From Devosia sp. MC521 (GTDB taxonomy: Bacteria > Pseudomonadota > Alphaproteobacteria > Rhizobiales > Devosiaceae): DNA of 64,000 bases. Made by a program: the position numbers and the translations under genes. The notes below the pieces were generated by a model, which worked only from the letters and a program-made list of their open reading frames with translations, was not told the origin of the DNA and did no database searches. Positions 38,027-47,845 of this stretch are shown one piece after another; the stretch's first letter is position 1, and each line of letters starts with the position of its first letter. Location: positions 3,304,001 to 3,368,000 of the forward strand of contig NZ_CP059902.1 in assembly GCF_014127105.1 (NCBI RefSeq). The letters run 5' to 3'.

Positions 38027-38669
38027 ACAGAACCTCGAGACGAGCGGTTGGCGGTGGAAGGCATTCTGTCTTTCTGTCGTTCTTCTGCCGACAGGCGTGA
38101 GCGCTCCGTCCCTTGCAATTCATCAATTACAAGAAGGAATTCGCACCCATGCTGTGAGCGGCACGCAGTAACTAGCTGCCACTCATGAATCAGACGTTAC
38201 TTTTGTTGTGCGCTTACAAAGGGTTATGAAGTCACCGCGCTTGGTTAACAATCAACTTCGACAAGTGAATCCAAGAAATTAGATTCTACTGGCGAGTTAA
38301 TTCAGCGCCATTTCTCACTGGCCGAGCCACTACCGCTTCGGGGACCCAACTAAACACTAAAGCAAAGCTTGTTTTTCACCGCGCAAGACAGCACGCGGTG
38401 ACTCTGGGCTCAACGCCCGGCAAGAGATACAACTGTCGCGCGGACCACAGCACCTGCGCAGAACGACGCAAAAATGCTGTTTTTGTCCTCTAACGCTCAC
38501 CCAAGTGTGAAGGCACTGAGGCGACTGCGACAAGATAGCCCGCCTCAAGAAATCCCTTAAATTTCGAGCGCTCCGAACGCGTAAGCACACGTTACAAAAA
38601 CGGTGCACCTGAGGTACGCCGTTCCAAAAGAGCTCTAAAGTCCGCGTCAACCCAGACGGGCTAGAAACG
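38027..38669. other. Intergenic region upstream of the second che operon
   Basis: About 640 bases without a supportable gene. Short frames exist but none shows coding character. The part nearest 38027 must hold the promoter and leader of the che operon (minus strand). A GTTAACC-like motif near 38250 is a possible regulator half-site. The rest may be decayed sequence or hold an unrecognised small RNA. Confidence 0.4.
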
Positions 38670-39137
38670 CTATTTTACGATCTGCTCTGCATCGGCACGC
38701 CAGACGCGGAAACGCAGCTCAACATCCTCGGGCGTATAGACAACGACAGGCAGCTTGCTGTTGTAGGGCACCAGCTCTTCATCGACGCTGCGCACGAAGG
38801 CTTCACGCTTGGAATCATCAGGGCAGCCCATCATCGTCGAAGCGCCGTTATCGAGTTCATCGAGCAAATAATAATTGTAGCCCCAACCTTCGGCAGTTTC
38901 CTCATCAAGCTCACCGCCAAACATGTGATGGTTACAGTCGATCTCCATGGTCTTGCCAACGATCAACTCCAGCTTGAGTTGGTCTTCGTTTTCGTGAGGG
39001 GGCAGGACGATGACATGTTGCTTCTGACCGGGTTTAGCCGCTGGATAGGGCGACAAATCAGGACCGGAATGAGCAAATCCCGCACCAGTGGCAGCACTCA
39101 TGACAATACCGGCGAGGAACAAAGGCACGAATTTCAT
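38670..39137 (-). CDS. eco: Ecotin, periplasmic serine protease inhibitor
   Basis: A 155-residue ecotin from the ATG at 39137; the frame extends to a TTG 12 bases earlier. Residues 1-22 form a signal peptide. Ecotin features: [31 protein letters not shown], the inhibitory loop STMMGCPD with P1 Met102, and [12 protein letters not shown]. The disulphide pair C68-C105 has the same 37-residue spacing as in E. coli ecotin. It forms dimers that block trypsin-like and other serine proteases met outside the cell. Confidence 0.95.
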   Translation of the reverse strand: MKFVPLFLAGIVMSAATGAGFAHSGPDLSPYPAAKPGQKQHVIVLPPHENEDQLKLELIVGKTMEIDCNHHMFGGELDEETAEGWGYNYYLLDELDNGASTMMGCPDDSKREAFVRSVDEELVPYNSKLPVVVYTPEDVELRFRVWRADAEQIVK

Positions 39138-39266
39138 AAACAAGTCCAAGGTTGAGGCAGATGCTGAACCAAAACCCTAACCTGGAAAAAGTTTAGTCAC
39201 GAAGAGGCGACTAACTTTTGAAACCCCAAATCCCCAGCGCTGAGGATAAAGGTCCTGCTCTGAAAA

Positions 39267-39308
39267 GAGAGAAGGCTCCCGGGCGTCAAGCACCGGAAGC
39301 CTTCTCTC
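39267..39308 (-). terminator. Rho-independent terminator of the small exported protein gene
   Basis: On the minus strand a 16-bp stem with one mismatch (arms 39293-39308 and 39267-39282, GAGAGAAGGC.../...GCCTTCTCTC) and a 10-nt loop is followed by TTTTC. It starts just after the stop of the gene at 39315. Confidence 0.88.
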
Positions 39309-39314
39309 AAAAAA

Positions 39315-39578
39315 TTAGCGGGTTACTGGACGAAGAGTGTCCTTGTCCACGAAGATCAGCTTCGTCGAACCATCGGCGTCAGCGGCTTCAACGCGGATCA
39401 CTTCACCCCATCCTTCAACGCTGGTGGCATTGATGCCCTGCTCAGCCAGAAGAACGGTGGTGGCATAGGTCGAGCGGCCGAACACTTCGTCCTTGGAGAA
39501 GTGGCTTTCTGCGAAAGCTGCGGTCGAAGTGAAAGCGACGGTCGCGACGGTTGCGATTGCGAGGGCCTTGAGTGACAT
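39315..39578 (-). CDS. Small exported protein of unknown function
   Basis: An 87-residue protein with a clear signal peptide (KALAIATVATVAFTSTAAFA, cut before ESHFSK). The mature 64 residues contain a short acidic stretch and a strand-rich end (STKLIFVDKDTLRPV). No cysteine and no recognised domain. Single gene with its own terminator and an AT-rich dyad upstream that could be an operator. Confidence 0.75.
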   Translation of the reverse strand: MSLKALAIATVATVAFTSTAAFAESHFSKDEVFGRSTYATTVLLAEQGINATSVEGWGEVIRVEAADADGSTKLIFVDKDTLRPVTR

Positions 39579-39679
39579 AGGTTAAATCCTTTTTGTATGT
39601 CGTTCGTGGCCAAGATATGGGGCCGTACGCGACACAAAAAAGAAGGCGTTTTCACAACGGACTGTGCATTATTGCAGAA

Positions 39680-39705
39680 CAATCACATTATATTGATAAT
39701 GATTG
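39680..39705 (-). promoter_or_regulatory. AT-rich dyad upstream of the small exported protein gene
   Basis: CAATCA and TGATTG frame an AT-rich centre (ATTATATTGATAAT) about 100 bp before the gene. The pattern recalls Fur/Mur/Irr-type iron operators but matches none exactly, so the regulator is only a guess. Confidence 0.3.
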
Positions 39706-39749
39706 CAAAGCCAATCTCGAGTCAACAGCGTCGTTCGCTGCCGCCGTTT

Positions 39750-40652
39750 CTAATCCGCTAATGCCGCGATAACGGCATCTCGATGGGGCGACCCAAGGCG
39801 TCCACCAAAGGTTTTACATTTTAGAGCCGCAGCGACATTGGCGAATGCAATCGCTTCGCGGATGCTTTGACCTTCTGCAATGGCGAGCGTGAAGGCGCCG
39901 TGGAAAACATCGCCCGCCGCAAGCGTATCGATAGCGTCTACTCTTGGAGGGCGCAGGTGGCAGCGCGCGCCGTTTTCCTGCCAATAACAGCCGTCTGCAC
40001 CGTCGGTGATCGCGATAAAACCCGCGTATCGCGCAGTGAGAACAGCGAGTGCCTCCACCACGCTGTCTCGTTCTGCAACTTTCAAGGCCGCGGGCGCAGA
40101 AAAGACGGTATGTGTCGCCAGTTTTGCGAGCCGATCAATAACGTCCACCGGTCCAACATCGGCATCAAGGACTGCGATTTTTCCGGCTTCACATGCGAGC
40201 GATAGCACGCGCTCTGCCCCCTCGGGCCATCGCACATCAACCTGGACCGCGTCTGCCCCTTGAACCAAAGCCTCTGGTATCCAGGACGGATCTGCGCCTA
40301 AGCCCTTATCATAATAGGGCAGGACAAGGCGCTCCCCTGCAGCGTCGACAACGACCGCGCTGAGCGGAGTGGCCACTCCATCAAACCGACGTACAAAAGC
40401 GCAATCGACACCCTCGCCCATAACCTCGCGCAAGAACTGATCGCCCATGAGGTCATTGCCAATTCGGGCGATCAGCGACACGTCACCACCCAGTCGGCGG
40501 GCTGCAATAGCGGCACTGGTCGCCATGCCATGCGCAGCCAGAACCATGGCCTTTGGCATGATCTTGCCCGGTCCCGTCGGCAGGCTATCGACAGAAAAGA
40601 TCATGTCGATGGTCGCAGCACCTGAGAAAACGAGTTTGGGCGATGGAGACAT
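39750..40652 (-). CDS. PfkB-family carbohydrate kinase
   Basis: About 300 residues from the ATG at 40652 (an in-frame ATG also lies at 40706). The N-terminus KLVFSGAATIDMIFSVDSLP, the HGMATSAAIAARRLGGDVSLIARIGND segment (Gly/Ala in place of the usual GG pair) and catalytic DTLAAGDVFHGAF identify a PfkB kinase. The substrate is a sugar or nucleoside; sulfofructose- and ketose-kinase-like members share the DTLAAGD form. No pathway neighbours. Confidence 0.85.
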   Translation of the reverse strand: MSPSPKLVFSGAATIDMIFSVDSLPTGPGKIMPKAMVLAAHGMATSAAIAARRLGGDVSLIARIGNDLMGDQFLREVMGEGVDCAFVRRFDGVATPLSAVVVDAAGERLVLPYYDKGLGADPSWIPEALVQGADAVQVDVRWPEGAERVLSLACEAGKIAVLDADVGPVDVIDRLAKLATHTVFSAPAALKVAERDSVVEALAVLTARYAGFIAITDGADGCYWQENGARCHLRPPRVDAIDTLAAGDVFHGAFTLAIAEGQSIREAIAFANVAAALKCKTFGGRLGSPHRDAVIAALAD

Positions 40653-40781
40653 TACGCGCTCGCAGAAATGAGCAACGGGCACAAGCCCGCGGCCAAGGGT
40701 CGTCATTGGTGTGCGATAAGGTGCGGGCCCATAACCTGAGCCGCCCCTTTTTGGGGGCCGATTGAAACTCGCCCTCGCGCG

Positions 40782-41003
40782 TCAATCATAGACAAGCGCT
40801 AGACCAAGGCAATCAGTCGTGCTGGAGGTGGAGGGGCTCAACGCACTCGCCTCTTCAGAGTTCACAATGTGAGCCTTTTGGAGGTAAAGCTGGAAGAGAC
40901 TGCGTGCTGCGTTAAAAACCGCGCGTGAAGGGCCGGAACTATCCATCAAGCTGAGATTTTTGGGCACATTCGTGACTACAACCACAACATTTAGACGACG
41001 CAT
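40782..41003 (-). CDS. Small protein of unknown function
   Basis: A 73-residue frame from the ATG at 41003, which has a good SD (GGAGG, 5 nt upstream); the frame opens 4 codons earlier. N-terminus MRRLNVVVVVTNVPKNLSL, then a Ser/Thr/Ala-rich second half. No domain or membrane segment is recognised. The SD is the best support; composition is only moderately gene-like. Confidence 0.4.
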   Translation of the reverse strand: MRRLNVVVVVTNVPKNLSLMDSSGPSRAVFNAARSLFQLYLQKAHIVNSEEASALSPSTSSTTDCLGLALVYD

Positions 41004-41015
41004 CAGCGCCTCCAC

Positions 41016-41801
41016 CGGCGAGGATTTTCAGAGCGGCATATAACAGTAGCGGAGATGGGAATTTGCTGCATCATGAACGTCGCATGTCGAAAGCAAAAAG
41101 GGGGTCATGAACAGCCGGTAAGAGACGTCCTAACTTCATACAACGCGAACCCATCCGCCGCCTCCTCGATTCAGCCGGGGGCGTATCAAGAATGTATGGT
41201 GCGTCCTATGAGGGATGATGGTATCGCCCCGCCAAACTGAGAGCAACAAAGCCGCCAGCTAATGGCCAAGGCAAAATACACCTATCGGGACCGCGAAATC
41301 ATCGTACTCTTGGCCTTGTTAGACCTATTCGGCTCTATGTCCCACTACGGTCATTTCACGAAGGGCACCATAGCGAGGAAGCCACGCTGATTTTTAAGCC
41401 CTGCGGTTTCAGCACCCGCAGGCGTATCCTTCGCCATCATCAAAAAGCGTGAAAATAACAAGCGCAAAACAATCCGCCATCAACGCTAGATGCACCATAG
41501 GCCTGCCGCACAACTTCAATGGAACACGAGCAGCGCTGTCCGAAAATCTGAGCCAAAGCATCTGACGACGGACACCTCTAATTCGGAAACCTACTTCCGA
41601 CGCAGAGGTGGTGATGTTGGACAGCTTTCGCGAGGGCGACTGACGGTCAAAACTCTGACACCCACAGGAACTCTACCAATGAAGACCAGATCGCCCCGTC
41701 AGACATTCTTCGACGGTACTAGATTTGGTTGTCGGTGCTGCCACCGCCAAGATGGCGTCTAGGACGCGAAATAGCGCGCTAATGGCCCGTCGAACCAAAT
41801 A
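41016..41801. other. Long non-coding stretch upstream of gcd
   Basis: Nearly 800 bases with only short frames (for example 41490-41762, Arg/Thr-rich and unconvincing). No RNA gene or IS end is recognised. It may be decayed accessory DNA. The EcfG-type promoter of gcd lies at its right edge. Confidence 0.4.
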
Positions 41802-41826
41802 GGAACTGCTTCTGCACTTTTTCGTT
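41802..41826 (+). promoter_or_regulatory. EcfG-type (general stress) promoter of gcd
   Basis: GGAAC, exactly 16 nt, then CGTT: a full match to the alphaproteobacterial EcfG consensus. The -10 element ends 34 nt before the gcd ATG at 41861, leaving a short leader with an AGGAG SD. Confidence 0.75.
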
Positions 41827-41860
41827 AGCTCCTCATAAAGGCGTGTGAGGAGAAATGTTT

Positions 41861-44353
41861 ATGGCAACGAGGAACCGAGGCTTTGGTTACTGGGCAGTGA
41901 TGGCCCTCGCCGCCATAATGGTGCTGTTCGGCACGCCAATTATGCTCGGAGGAGCATGGCTTCTCAGCTTAGGGGGCTCATTCTATTATCTAATAGCGGG
42001 CGCAGGCCTTCTGGCCTCTGCGACGTTCTTATTCAGACAGTCACTTGCTGGCGTCTGGATCTATATGTCAACATTCGCTTTTACTCTGATCTGGGCGCTT
42101 TGGGAGTCTGGCCTCAACGGATGGGCGCAAGTCCCGCGTCTGCTTGCACCAAGTGTGATTTTAATTCTGGTGTTGCTGACTATCCCTGCGCTCCGTGGCA
42201 GATTGGCTGTGCCACGCGGTAGATTTGCGGCGGCGGCAACTGGTGTGATGGCGCTCATTGCATCTGTCATGGTTCTCATGTCGAACGGGGGGCCGCATCT
42301 CGTTGCGCAAGAGACCGTGTCGCCGCCAGCATTCGAAACGCCAGATGCACCGGCCGCCACCGCCCCACCAAGAGGCGAACTGACTACACAAACCCCGGCC
42401 AGCGCAGCTCAAGTGAAATACGTTGCCCTAGAAACGGGTGTCGACTGGCCAGCCTATGGAGGCGATCACAAGGCAACGCGCTATTCGCCCCTCGGACAGA
42501 TTACGCCAGAGAACGTGGAAATGCTTGAGCAAATCTGGGAATTTCGCACCGGAGACCTGCCGAAAGACGACGAACCATTTGGCAATCAGAACACCCCTGT
42601 AAAAGTGGGGGATCGGCTCTTTCTGTGTTCAGCGCTGAACAAGATATCGGCGCTCGATGCAGCATCAGGCGAGGCTCTTTGGACCCACGATCCAGTCGTC
42701 TCAGCAGATGCTGTTGGCTATAATGCCTCTTGTCGGGGCCTAGTGTATTTTGAAGACACTACGGTTGTGGCCGATACGATGTGTGCGACCCGCGTGGTCA
42801 ATCTGACTCACGACGCGCGCATGATTGCGCTCGACACAGTCACCGGCCAGCCGTGCCCGGACTTCGGCGCCCTTGGCACCGTCGACCTCATGGAAGGAAT
42901 GGGAAACCATGCGCCGGGATTCTACGCCCCAACGTCACCTCCAACACTCGTTCGCGATGTGCTCGTAGTTGGAAGCCAAGTGAGCGACGGACAAACCCGT
43001 GCAGCTCCGTCTGGCGTCATCCGTGGGTATAATGTTGTAACCGGTGCACTTGAATGGGCTTGGGATATGGGGCGCCCCGGCGAGACAGATCTGCCGCCTG
43101 AAGGTGAGATCTACACCCCCGGCACACCCAATGTTTGGACGATTGCCTCAGGCGATAATGAGCTTGGATTGGTTTATTTGCCGATGGGTAACTCAGCTGT
43201 CGACTATTGGGGCGGCGATCGCTCCGAGGCAGAAAATACTTACTCAACCGCCATCGTTGCGCTGGATGTCGAAACCGGCGAGGTCGCTTGGCACTATCAA
43301 ACCGTTCACTATGATATTTGGGACTATGACCTTGGAGGACAAGGCACCTTGGTTGATTTCCCAACACCCGAGGGTCCAGTTCCTGCAATCGTTATGCCGT
43401 CCAAACAGGCACAGTTCTACATCCTGAACCGCAAAACCGGTGAACCGCTGGTTAGCATTGAAGAGCGCACTGCTCCCACTGGCGGCGTGGAGCCAGAACG
43501 CCTTTCTCCGACACAACCTTTCGTCACCGACTTCCCAAATCTGCTGAAAGCCGACCTGACCGAACGGGATATGTGGGGCACAACCCCGCTTGACCAACTC
43601 TGGTGCCGTATCCAGTTCCGCCAAGCCGCTTACGATGGTGTTTACACACCACCGACAGTTGATCAACCATGGATCCAATACCCCGGCTATAACGGCGGCG
43701 TGGATTGGGGCGGCGTCGCGATCGATCCCGTCAAAGGACTAATGATCACTAATTACAATGACATGCCGAACTACAACCAGCTTGTTCCGCGTGAAGAGGT
43801 TGATGCCCTCGGCATTCTGCCAATTACCGATCCAAACTACGATCCAGATGTTGGTGGCGGCTCCCATGGCAACCTTAGCCCTCAAGCGATGTCGCCCTAT
43901 GGCATCCGCGTTAACGCGGGGTGGCGCGTTCCGTTCACAGGGATGCTGTGCAAACAGCCTCCTTATGGCGGCATCGCTGCTATTGACCTCAACACCCGTG
44001 AAATTCTTTGGGATCGTCCATTTGGCTCAGCCCGTAATAACGGCCCCTTCGGCATCCCAAGCATGTTGCCGATAGACATCGGTACACCAAACAATGGGGG
44101 CGGCTTCATAACAGCAACAGGTCTTTTCTTTATCGGTGCCACTACCGACGACATGTTCCGAGCCATCAAGGTCGATACCGGCGAAGAGGTTTGGCAAACC
44201 GCTCTTCCCGCAGGCGGGCAAGCTACTCCAATCACTTACGAGGCCGGTGGTCGCCAGATAGTAGTGATCAACGCGGGGGGCCATGATTTTATGGAGACAC
44301 CCATCGGCGACTATTTTATCGCCTACGCCCTGCCAGCTGGCGAACTCCAATAG
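41861..44353 (+). CDS. gcd: Membrane-bound PQQ-dependent glucose dehydrogenase family
   Basis: About 830 residues; the ATG at 41861 is 8 nt after AGGAG and is preferred to that at 41855. The N-terminal 150 residues hold about five membrane segments. Then comes the quinoprotein beta-propeller with WPAYGGDHKATRYSPLGQIT, repeated W-docking motifs (for example VTGALEWAWDMGRP, GEVAWHYQTVHYDIWDYDLG) and GHDFMETPIGDYFIAYALP at the end. It oxidises glucose (or related polyols/quinate) in the periplasm and feeds electrons to ubiquinone. No pqq synthesis genes are in the window. Confidence 0.93.
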   Translation: MATRNRGFGYWAVMALAAIMVLFGTPIMLGGAWLLSLGGSFYYLIAGAGLLASATFLFRQSLAGVWIYMSTFAFTLIWALWESGLNGWAQVPRLLAPSVILILVLLTIPALRGRLAVPRGRFAAAATGVMALIASVMVLMSNGGPHLVAQETVSPPAFETPDAPAATAPPRGELTTQTPASAAQVKYVALETGVDWPAYGGDHKATRYSPLGQITPENVEMLEQIWEFRTGDLPKDDEPFGNQNTPVKVGDRLFLCSALNKISALDAASGEALWTHDPVVSADAVGYNASCRGLVYFEDTTVVADTMCATRVVNLTHDARMIALDTVTGQPCPDFGALGTVDLMEGMGNHAPGFYAPTSPPTLVRDVLVVGSQVSDGQTRAAPSGVIRGYNVVTGALEWAWDMGRPGETDLPPEGEIYTPGTPNVWTIASGDNELGLVYLPMGNSAVDYWGGDRSEAENTYSTAIVALDVETGEVAWHYQTVHYDIWDYDLGGQGTLVDFPTPEGPVPAIVMPSKQAQFYILNRKTGEPLVSIEERTAPTGGVEPERLSPTQPFVTDFPNLLKADLTERDMWGTTPLDQLWCRIQFRQAAYDGVYTPPTVDQPWIQYPGYNGGVDWGGVAIDPVKGLMITNYNDMPNYNQLVPREEVDALGILPITDPNYDPDVGGGSHGNLSPQAMSPYGIRVNAGWRVPFTGMLCKQPPYGGIAAIDLNTREILWDRPFGSARNNGPFGIPSMLPIDIGTPNNGGGFITATGLFFIGATTDDMFRAIKVDTGEEVWQTALPAGGQATPITYEAGGRQIVVINAGGHDFMETPIGDYFIAYALPAGELQ

Positions 44354-44363
44354 CGAACAGGAT

Positions 44364-44392
44364 AGGCCGGGAAGCACATCGCTTTCCGGCCT
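44364..44392. terminator. Hairpin between convergent gcd and treZ
   Basis: A 12-bp stem (AGGCCGGGAAGC with GCTTTCCGGCCT, one G-U) and a 5-nt loop, 10 nt after the gcd stop. It lacks a T run on either side, so termination efficiency is uncertain. Confidence 0.55.
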
Positions 44393-44413
44393 CGTCCAGA
44401 ACGAGCAGAGCGC

Positions 44414-46222
44414 TCACTGCGCCAGCGAGAAAACTGCTGTCCACGGACCGATAACCGTCTCGTTAAAGTGTCCTTCGATCCAGAGGACATCCCCGCCCAC
44501 AGCGCCACAACTCAGAGCTTGGTCAGAGAAGTTCGCTAGCAGATAGAGGCGCATACCGTCGCCCAGTTGCCATGCAACAGTCAAAATCGAACCGTCGAGT
44601 TCATACCGCCCGCTGTTTCCATCCATCTCATAAAGACGAGGGATGATTTCCGACCTCCGCAGCGCGATGAGTTGCCGATAATGCGCCAATGCTTCCCTGT
44701 GTGAAAGCTCTTCACGCTGGCTCCAGTCGAGCTTGGAAGTTTTGAATGTATCTTCGCTCAACGGGTCTGGCGGATGCCCCTTCTCCGGTTGCGGCAGGAA
44801 AGATTTGATCTCGTCTCGCCTGCCTTCTCGGACTTTATCGGCAAGTTCGGCACCGACGTCCGAGAAGAATATGAATGGTTGTTTTGCGTGCCATTCCTCA
44901 CCCATGAATAACAAGGGAATCTGTGGCGACAACAAGTTTATCGCGGTCCAGAACCGCGCTTTTTCTGACGAAACAATATCGGTTATCCGTTCGCCATAAG
45001 GGCGATTGCCGATCTGGTCATGGTTTTGTGCGTAAGCGACAAAAGCTGTCGCCGGCAGGAAAGCGCTCGGCTCACCTTTAAAACGCTTTTCATGCTCCAA
45101 GTATTCACCTTGGAAACCGAACCCCTCGGCCAAGCTTCGCCCAACCAAATCCAACTTCTTGTCAAAATCCGCATAGTACCAAGAATTTTCTTCGGTTAAG
45201 GCGTTGTGCAGACTGTGATGAAGGTCATCATTCCACTGTGCGTTGTAGAGCCAAGGCTCACCATCGAGCCCCCGTTTCAGCCAGCCCGCCTCATTGTCAG
45301 AATTCTCGACAATGAGGTGAATGTGCCGACCATCGGTCACCCTGCGCAACTGCTCTGCAAGCTCGACCAGCATGTGCCGAGGGCCGATGTCCTGGATCTC
45401 CTGTACTGCATCGAGACGTAGACCGTCGAAATGATATTCCATCAGCCAGTGGCGGGCGTTGGCGAATATAAACTCGCGCACCTGAGCCGCTCCTGCGTCA
45501 TCATAGTTGATGGCACCACCCCACGGTGTATGACGGTCTGGATTGACGATGGGGGCATAACTTTGGAGGTAATTCCCTTCAGGACCAAAATGGTTATAGA
45601 CGGCATCGAGGAACACGCAGAGACCTAAACCATGTGCTGCATCGACCAAGGCTTTTAGATGCTCGGGACGGCCGTAGCTACTGTCTGGAGCATAGAGAAA
45701 GGCCCCGTCGTAGCCCCAATTCCAACGACCGGGAAAGTCAGCCACGGGCATTAGCTCAATTGCTGTAATGCCCAGTTCCTGCAATGCTTTGAGCTTATCA
45801 ATTGCAGCTAGGAACGTCCCCTCCGGGGTGAACGTGCCGATGTGCAACTCATAGATTATCATTTCCTCCCAAGGCCGCCCGCGCCAACCAAGATCGGTCC
45901 AGCGATAACTTCTCGGGTCGATGATTTCACTTGGGCCATGCACATCGTGAGGCTGAAAGCGCGAAGCCGGATCGGGCACGGTTTGGCCATCAGGCAGAAC
46001 AAAAACATAGTGCATGCCAGCAAGAGCATGCGGGACTTCAATCTCGTGCCAACCGCCCCTGCACTGCGTCATCGGGTGTTCAAATTCGAGATCTAAGATC
46101 TTTAAAGAAACACTGGGAATATTGGGAGCCCACAAACGGAAGCGCACCCCTTCCACCAGCATTTGCGTGCCGAAACGTGAGGGCTGAGCCCGTTGAACTC
46201 CAGGAAGACAGTCGAGAGACAT
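44414..46222 (-). CDS. treZ: Malto-oligosyltrehalose trehalohydrolase
   Basis: A 602-residue GH13 enzyme. An N-terminal CBM48-like sandwich (VRFRLWAPNIPSVSLKI) precedes the barrel with YELHIGTFTPEGTF, FLDAVYNHFGPEGNYL, GLRLDAVQEI (nucleophile Asp), LIVENSDNE (acid/base Glu) and YAQNHDQIGNRPYGER. It releases trehalose from malto-oligosyl-trehalose, which TreY makes; no treY or treX is in the window. It follows an aldo/keto reductase gene by 37 nt, probably in one operon. Trehalose is an osmotic and desiccation protectant. Confidence 0.95.
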   Translation of the reverse strand: MSLDCLPGVQRAQPSRFGTQMLVEGVRFRLWAPNIPSVSLKILDLEFEHPMTQCRGGWHEIEVPHALAGMHYVFVLPDGQTVPDPASRFQPHDVHGPSEIIDPRSYRWTDLGWRGRPWEEMIIYELHIGTFTPEGTFLAAIDKLKALQELGITAIELMPVADFPGRWNWGYDGAFLYAPDSSYGRPEHLKALVDAAHGLGLCVFLDAVYNHFGPEGNYLQSYAPIVNPDRHTPWGGAINYDDAGAAQVREFIFANARHWLMEYHFDGLRLDAVQEIQDIGPRHMLVELAEQLRRVTDGRHIHLIVENSDNEAGWLKRGLDGEPWLYNAQWNDDLHHSLHNALTEENSWYYADFDKKLDLVGRSLAEGFGFQGEYLEHEKRFKGEPSAFLPATAFVAYAQNHDQIGNRPYGERITDIVSSEKARFWTAINLLSPQIPLLFMGEEWHAKQPFIFFSDVGAELADKVREGRRDEIKSFLPQPEKGHPPDPLSEDTFKTSKLDWSQREELSHREALAHYRQLIALRRSEIIPRLYEMDGNSGRYELDGSILTVAWQLGDGMRLYLLANFSDQALSCGAVGGDVLWIEGHFNETVIGPWTAVFSLAQ

Positions 46223-46259
46223 CTTGCACCATTCAACCGCGTGGTTGTGAAAATTGGGA

Positions 46260-47102
46260 TTAGAACAGAGTGTTCATCGTTGCAGGATGACCGCCTGTTT
46301 TGCCGTCTTCCGGATCATCAAGACCATCGAGCGCAGCAGTGTCTTCCGCATCTAGCGAAAAGCCAAACGCATCAAAATTCTCTCTAATCCGATGCTCATG
46401 CGTAGACTTGGGAATTACCACCAGCCCCTGATCGAGCTCCCAACGCAAAATCACCTGAGCAATGCTCTTACCGTGCTTTTTGGCGATTTTGGCGATAGTT
46501 GGATTGTCGAGCAGCGCGCCACTGCCCAACGGGCTATAGCACTCAATCGAAATCGCGTGACCTGCGTGAAAATTCCGAACGTCGCGCTGCTGATAGAGTG
46601 GATGCAGCTCCAGCTGATTGATCACCGGCAGTAGGTTTGTTGCCTCGCCGATACGTTCAATGTGCTCTGGTAGAAAGTTGGATACTCCAATAGAGCGAAT
46701 GCGGCCATCCTCGTGTAGAGCGACGAGCGCCTTCCACGCATCCACGTAAAGGTCCTGCTCAGGAACTGGCCAATGGATCAAGAACAAGTCGAGATAATCA
46801 AGTTTCAGCCGTTCAAGGCTCTCGTCGAAAGCCCGCATGGCGTCATCGTATTGGTGAGCGCCGTTACGCAACTTGCTGGTAATAAATAGCTCCTCACGGC
46901 TCACATCGGCTGCCGCGATGGCTTCACCCACACCAGATTCATTGTCGTAGCCTTGCGCGGTGTCGATCAGCCGGTAGCCGACATCGATGGCGGTCGACAC
47001 CGCCTTCTGGGCCTCATGGTTCGGCACCTGCCACACACCAAAGCCGAGCTGAGGAATGCTATTGCCGTCAGTGAGGGTAATTTTCGGGATGTTCCGGATC
47101 AT
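46260..47102 (-). CDS. Aldo/keto reductase, 2,5-diketo-D-gluconate reductase-like
   Basis: A 280-residue enzyme. N-terminus ITLTDGNSIPQLGFGVWQV; catalytic Asp and Tyr in VGYRLIDTAQGYDNE; LFLIHWPVP; and coenzyme segment VVIPKSTHEHRIRENFDAFGF. This is the AKR5 (Dkg) group. Since gcd makes gluconate, a role in ketogluconate handling is tempting, but the gene faces away from gcd and precedes treZ. A general stress reductase is equally likely. Confidence 0.9.
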   Translation of the reverse strand: MIRNIPKITLTDGNSIPQLGFGVWQVPNHEAQKAVSTAIDVGYRLIDTAQGYDNESGVGEAIAAADVSREELFITSKLRNGAHQYDDAMRAFDESLERLKLDYLDLFLIHWPVPEQDLYVDAWKALVALHEDGRIRSIGVSNFLPEHIERIGEATNLLPVINQLELHPLYQQRDVRNFHAGHAISIECYSPLGSGALLDNPTIAKIAKKHGKSIAQVILRWELDQGLVVIPKSTHEHRIRENFDAFGFSLDAEDTAALDGLDDPEDGKTGGHPATMNTLF

Positions 47103-47294
47103 GTCATTCCTGCCTGATTGGTAGAACGCCGACTACCGCCGCCTTCCTCCAAGCCAAGTCCTGCGACCGGCGTTCCGAGCTTGCCATGTGTTAACGAACG
47201 CGCCGGTCATAGTTGTCCGCCGACCTTAACTCCGGTTTATCAATGATCCTCACCCGTAGACCGGCGTTAGCTTGCCATTCAAAAGGAGCCGCAA

Positions 47295-47801
47295 ATGACC
47301 AAGCTTTCAGAGATCTACGTTACTGGGCTCAAGAACGCTCACGCGATGGAACACGAAGCGTTGGCGATCATGGAACCTCAGGTTGCGAGCATCAAGAACT
47401 ACCCCGAAGTGGCACAACGCCTGCAACAGCATCTTGAGGAAACAAAAGGTCAGATCCTACGGCTTGAGAGTTTGCTAGAGCGCGCTGGCGCTCAGAAGTC
47501 GGCGCTAAAAGATATCGCTATGGGCGCTGGCGGAACCATTGCAGCACTCGGTCACAAATTGGCGCCAGATGAGATCGTCAAGAACAGCTTCGCCAATTTT
47601 GCCTTCGAACACTACGAAATCGCGGCCTATAAGTCATTGATTGCACTGGCTCGTGCGCAAAACGACAGCGACGCGGTGGCGACGCTCACGACGACCTTGG
47701 ATGAAGAAATCGCGATGTCGGAATGGCTGGATTACAATATCGAACCCCTCACCCTCCAATTCGCCACCCTCCGCGAGCAAGGCTTGCATAGCAAGAACTG
47801 A
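47295..47801 (+). CDS. DUF892 ferritin-like protein (YciE/YciF family)
   Basis: A 168-residue four-helix protein. The family pattern of carboxylate and His ligands is visible in HAMEHEALAIMEP, HLEETKGQILRLESLLE, FANFAFEHYEIAAYKSL and LDEEIAMSEWLD. Members bind a di-iron centre and are induced under stress; the precise function is unknown. An AAAAGGAGC SD precedes the ATG. No EcfG promoter match was found before it. Confidence 0.9.
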   Translation: MTKLSEIYVTGLKNAHAMEHEALAIMEPQVASIKNYPEVAQRLQQHLEETKGQILRLESLLERAGAQKSALKDIAMGAGGTIAALGHKLAPDEIVKNSFANFAFEHYEIAAYKSLIALARAQNDSDAVATLTTTLDEEIAMSEWLDYNIEPLTLQFATLREQGLHSKN

Positions 47802-47845
47802 GCGGACAGCTGTTCACAAGAAAGCCGTGAGGCCGCGAAACTCTC

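Noticed and set aside
41490..41762. 90-residue plus-strand frame before gcd
   Set aside because: Arg/Thr/Cys-rich composition and no start signal; reads as non-coding.
47103..47294. Possible EcfG promoter before the aldo/keto reductase (GGAAC present on the minus strand)
   Set aside because: At 16-17 nt spacing the -10 reads GGCT/GCTT rather than CGTT, so the match fails.
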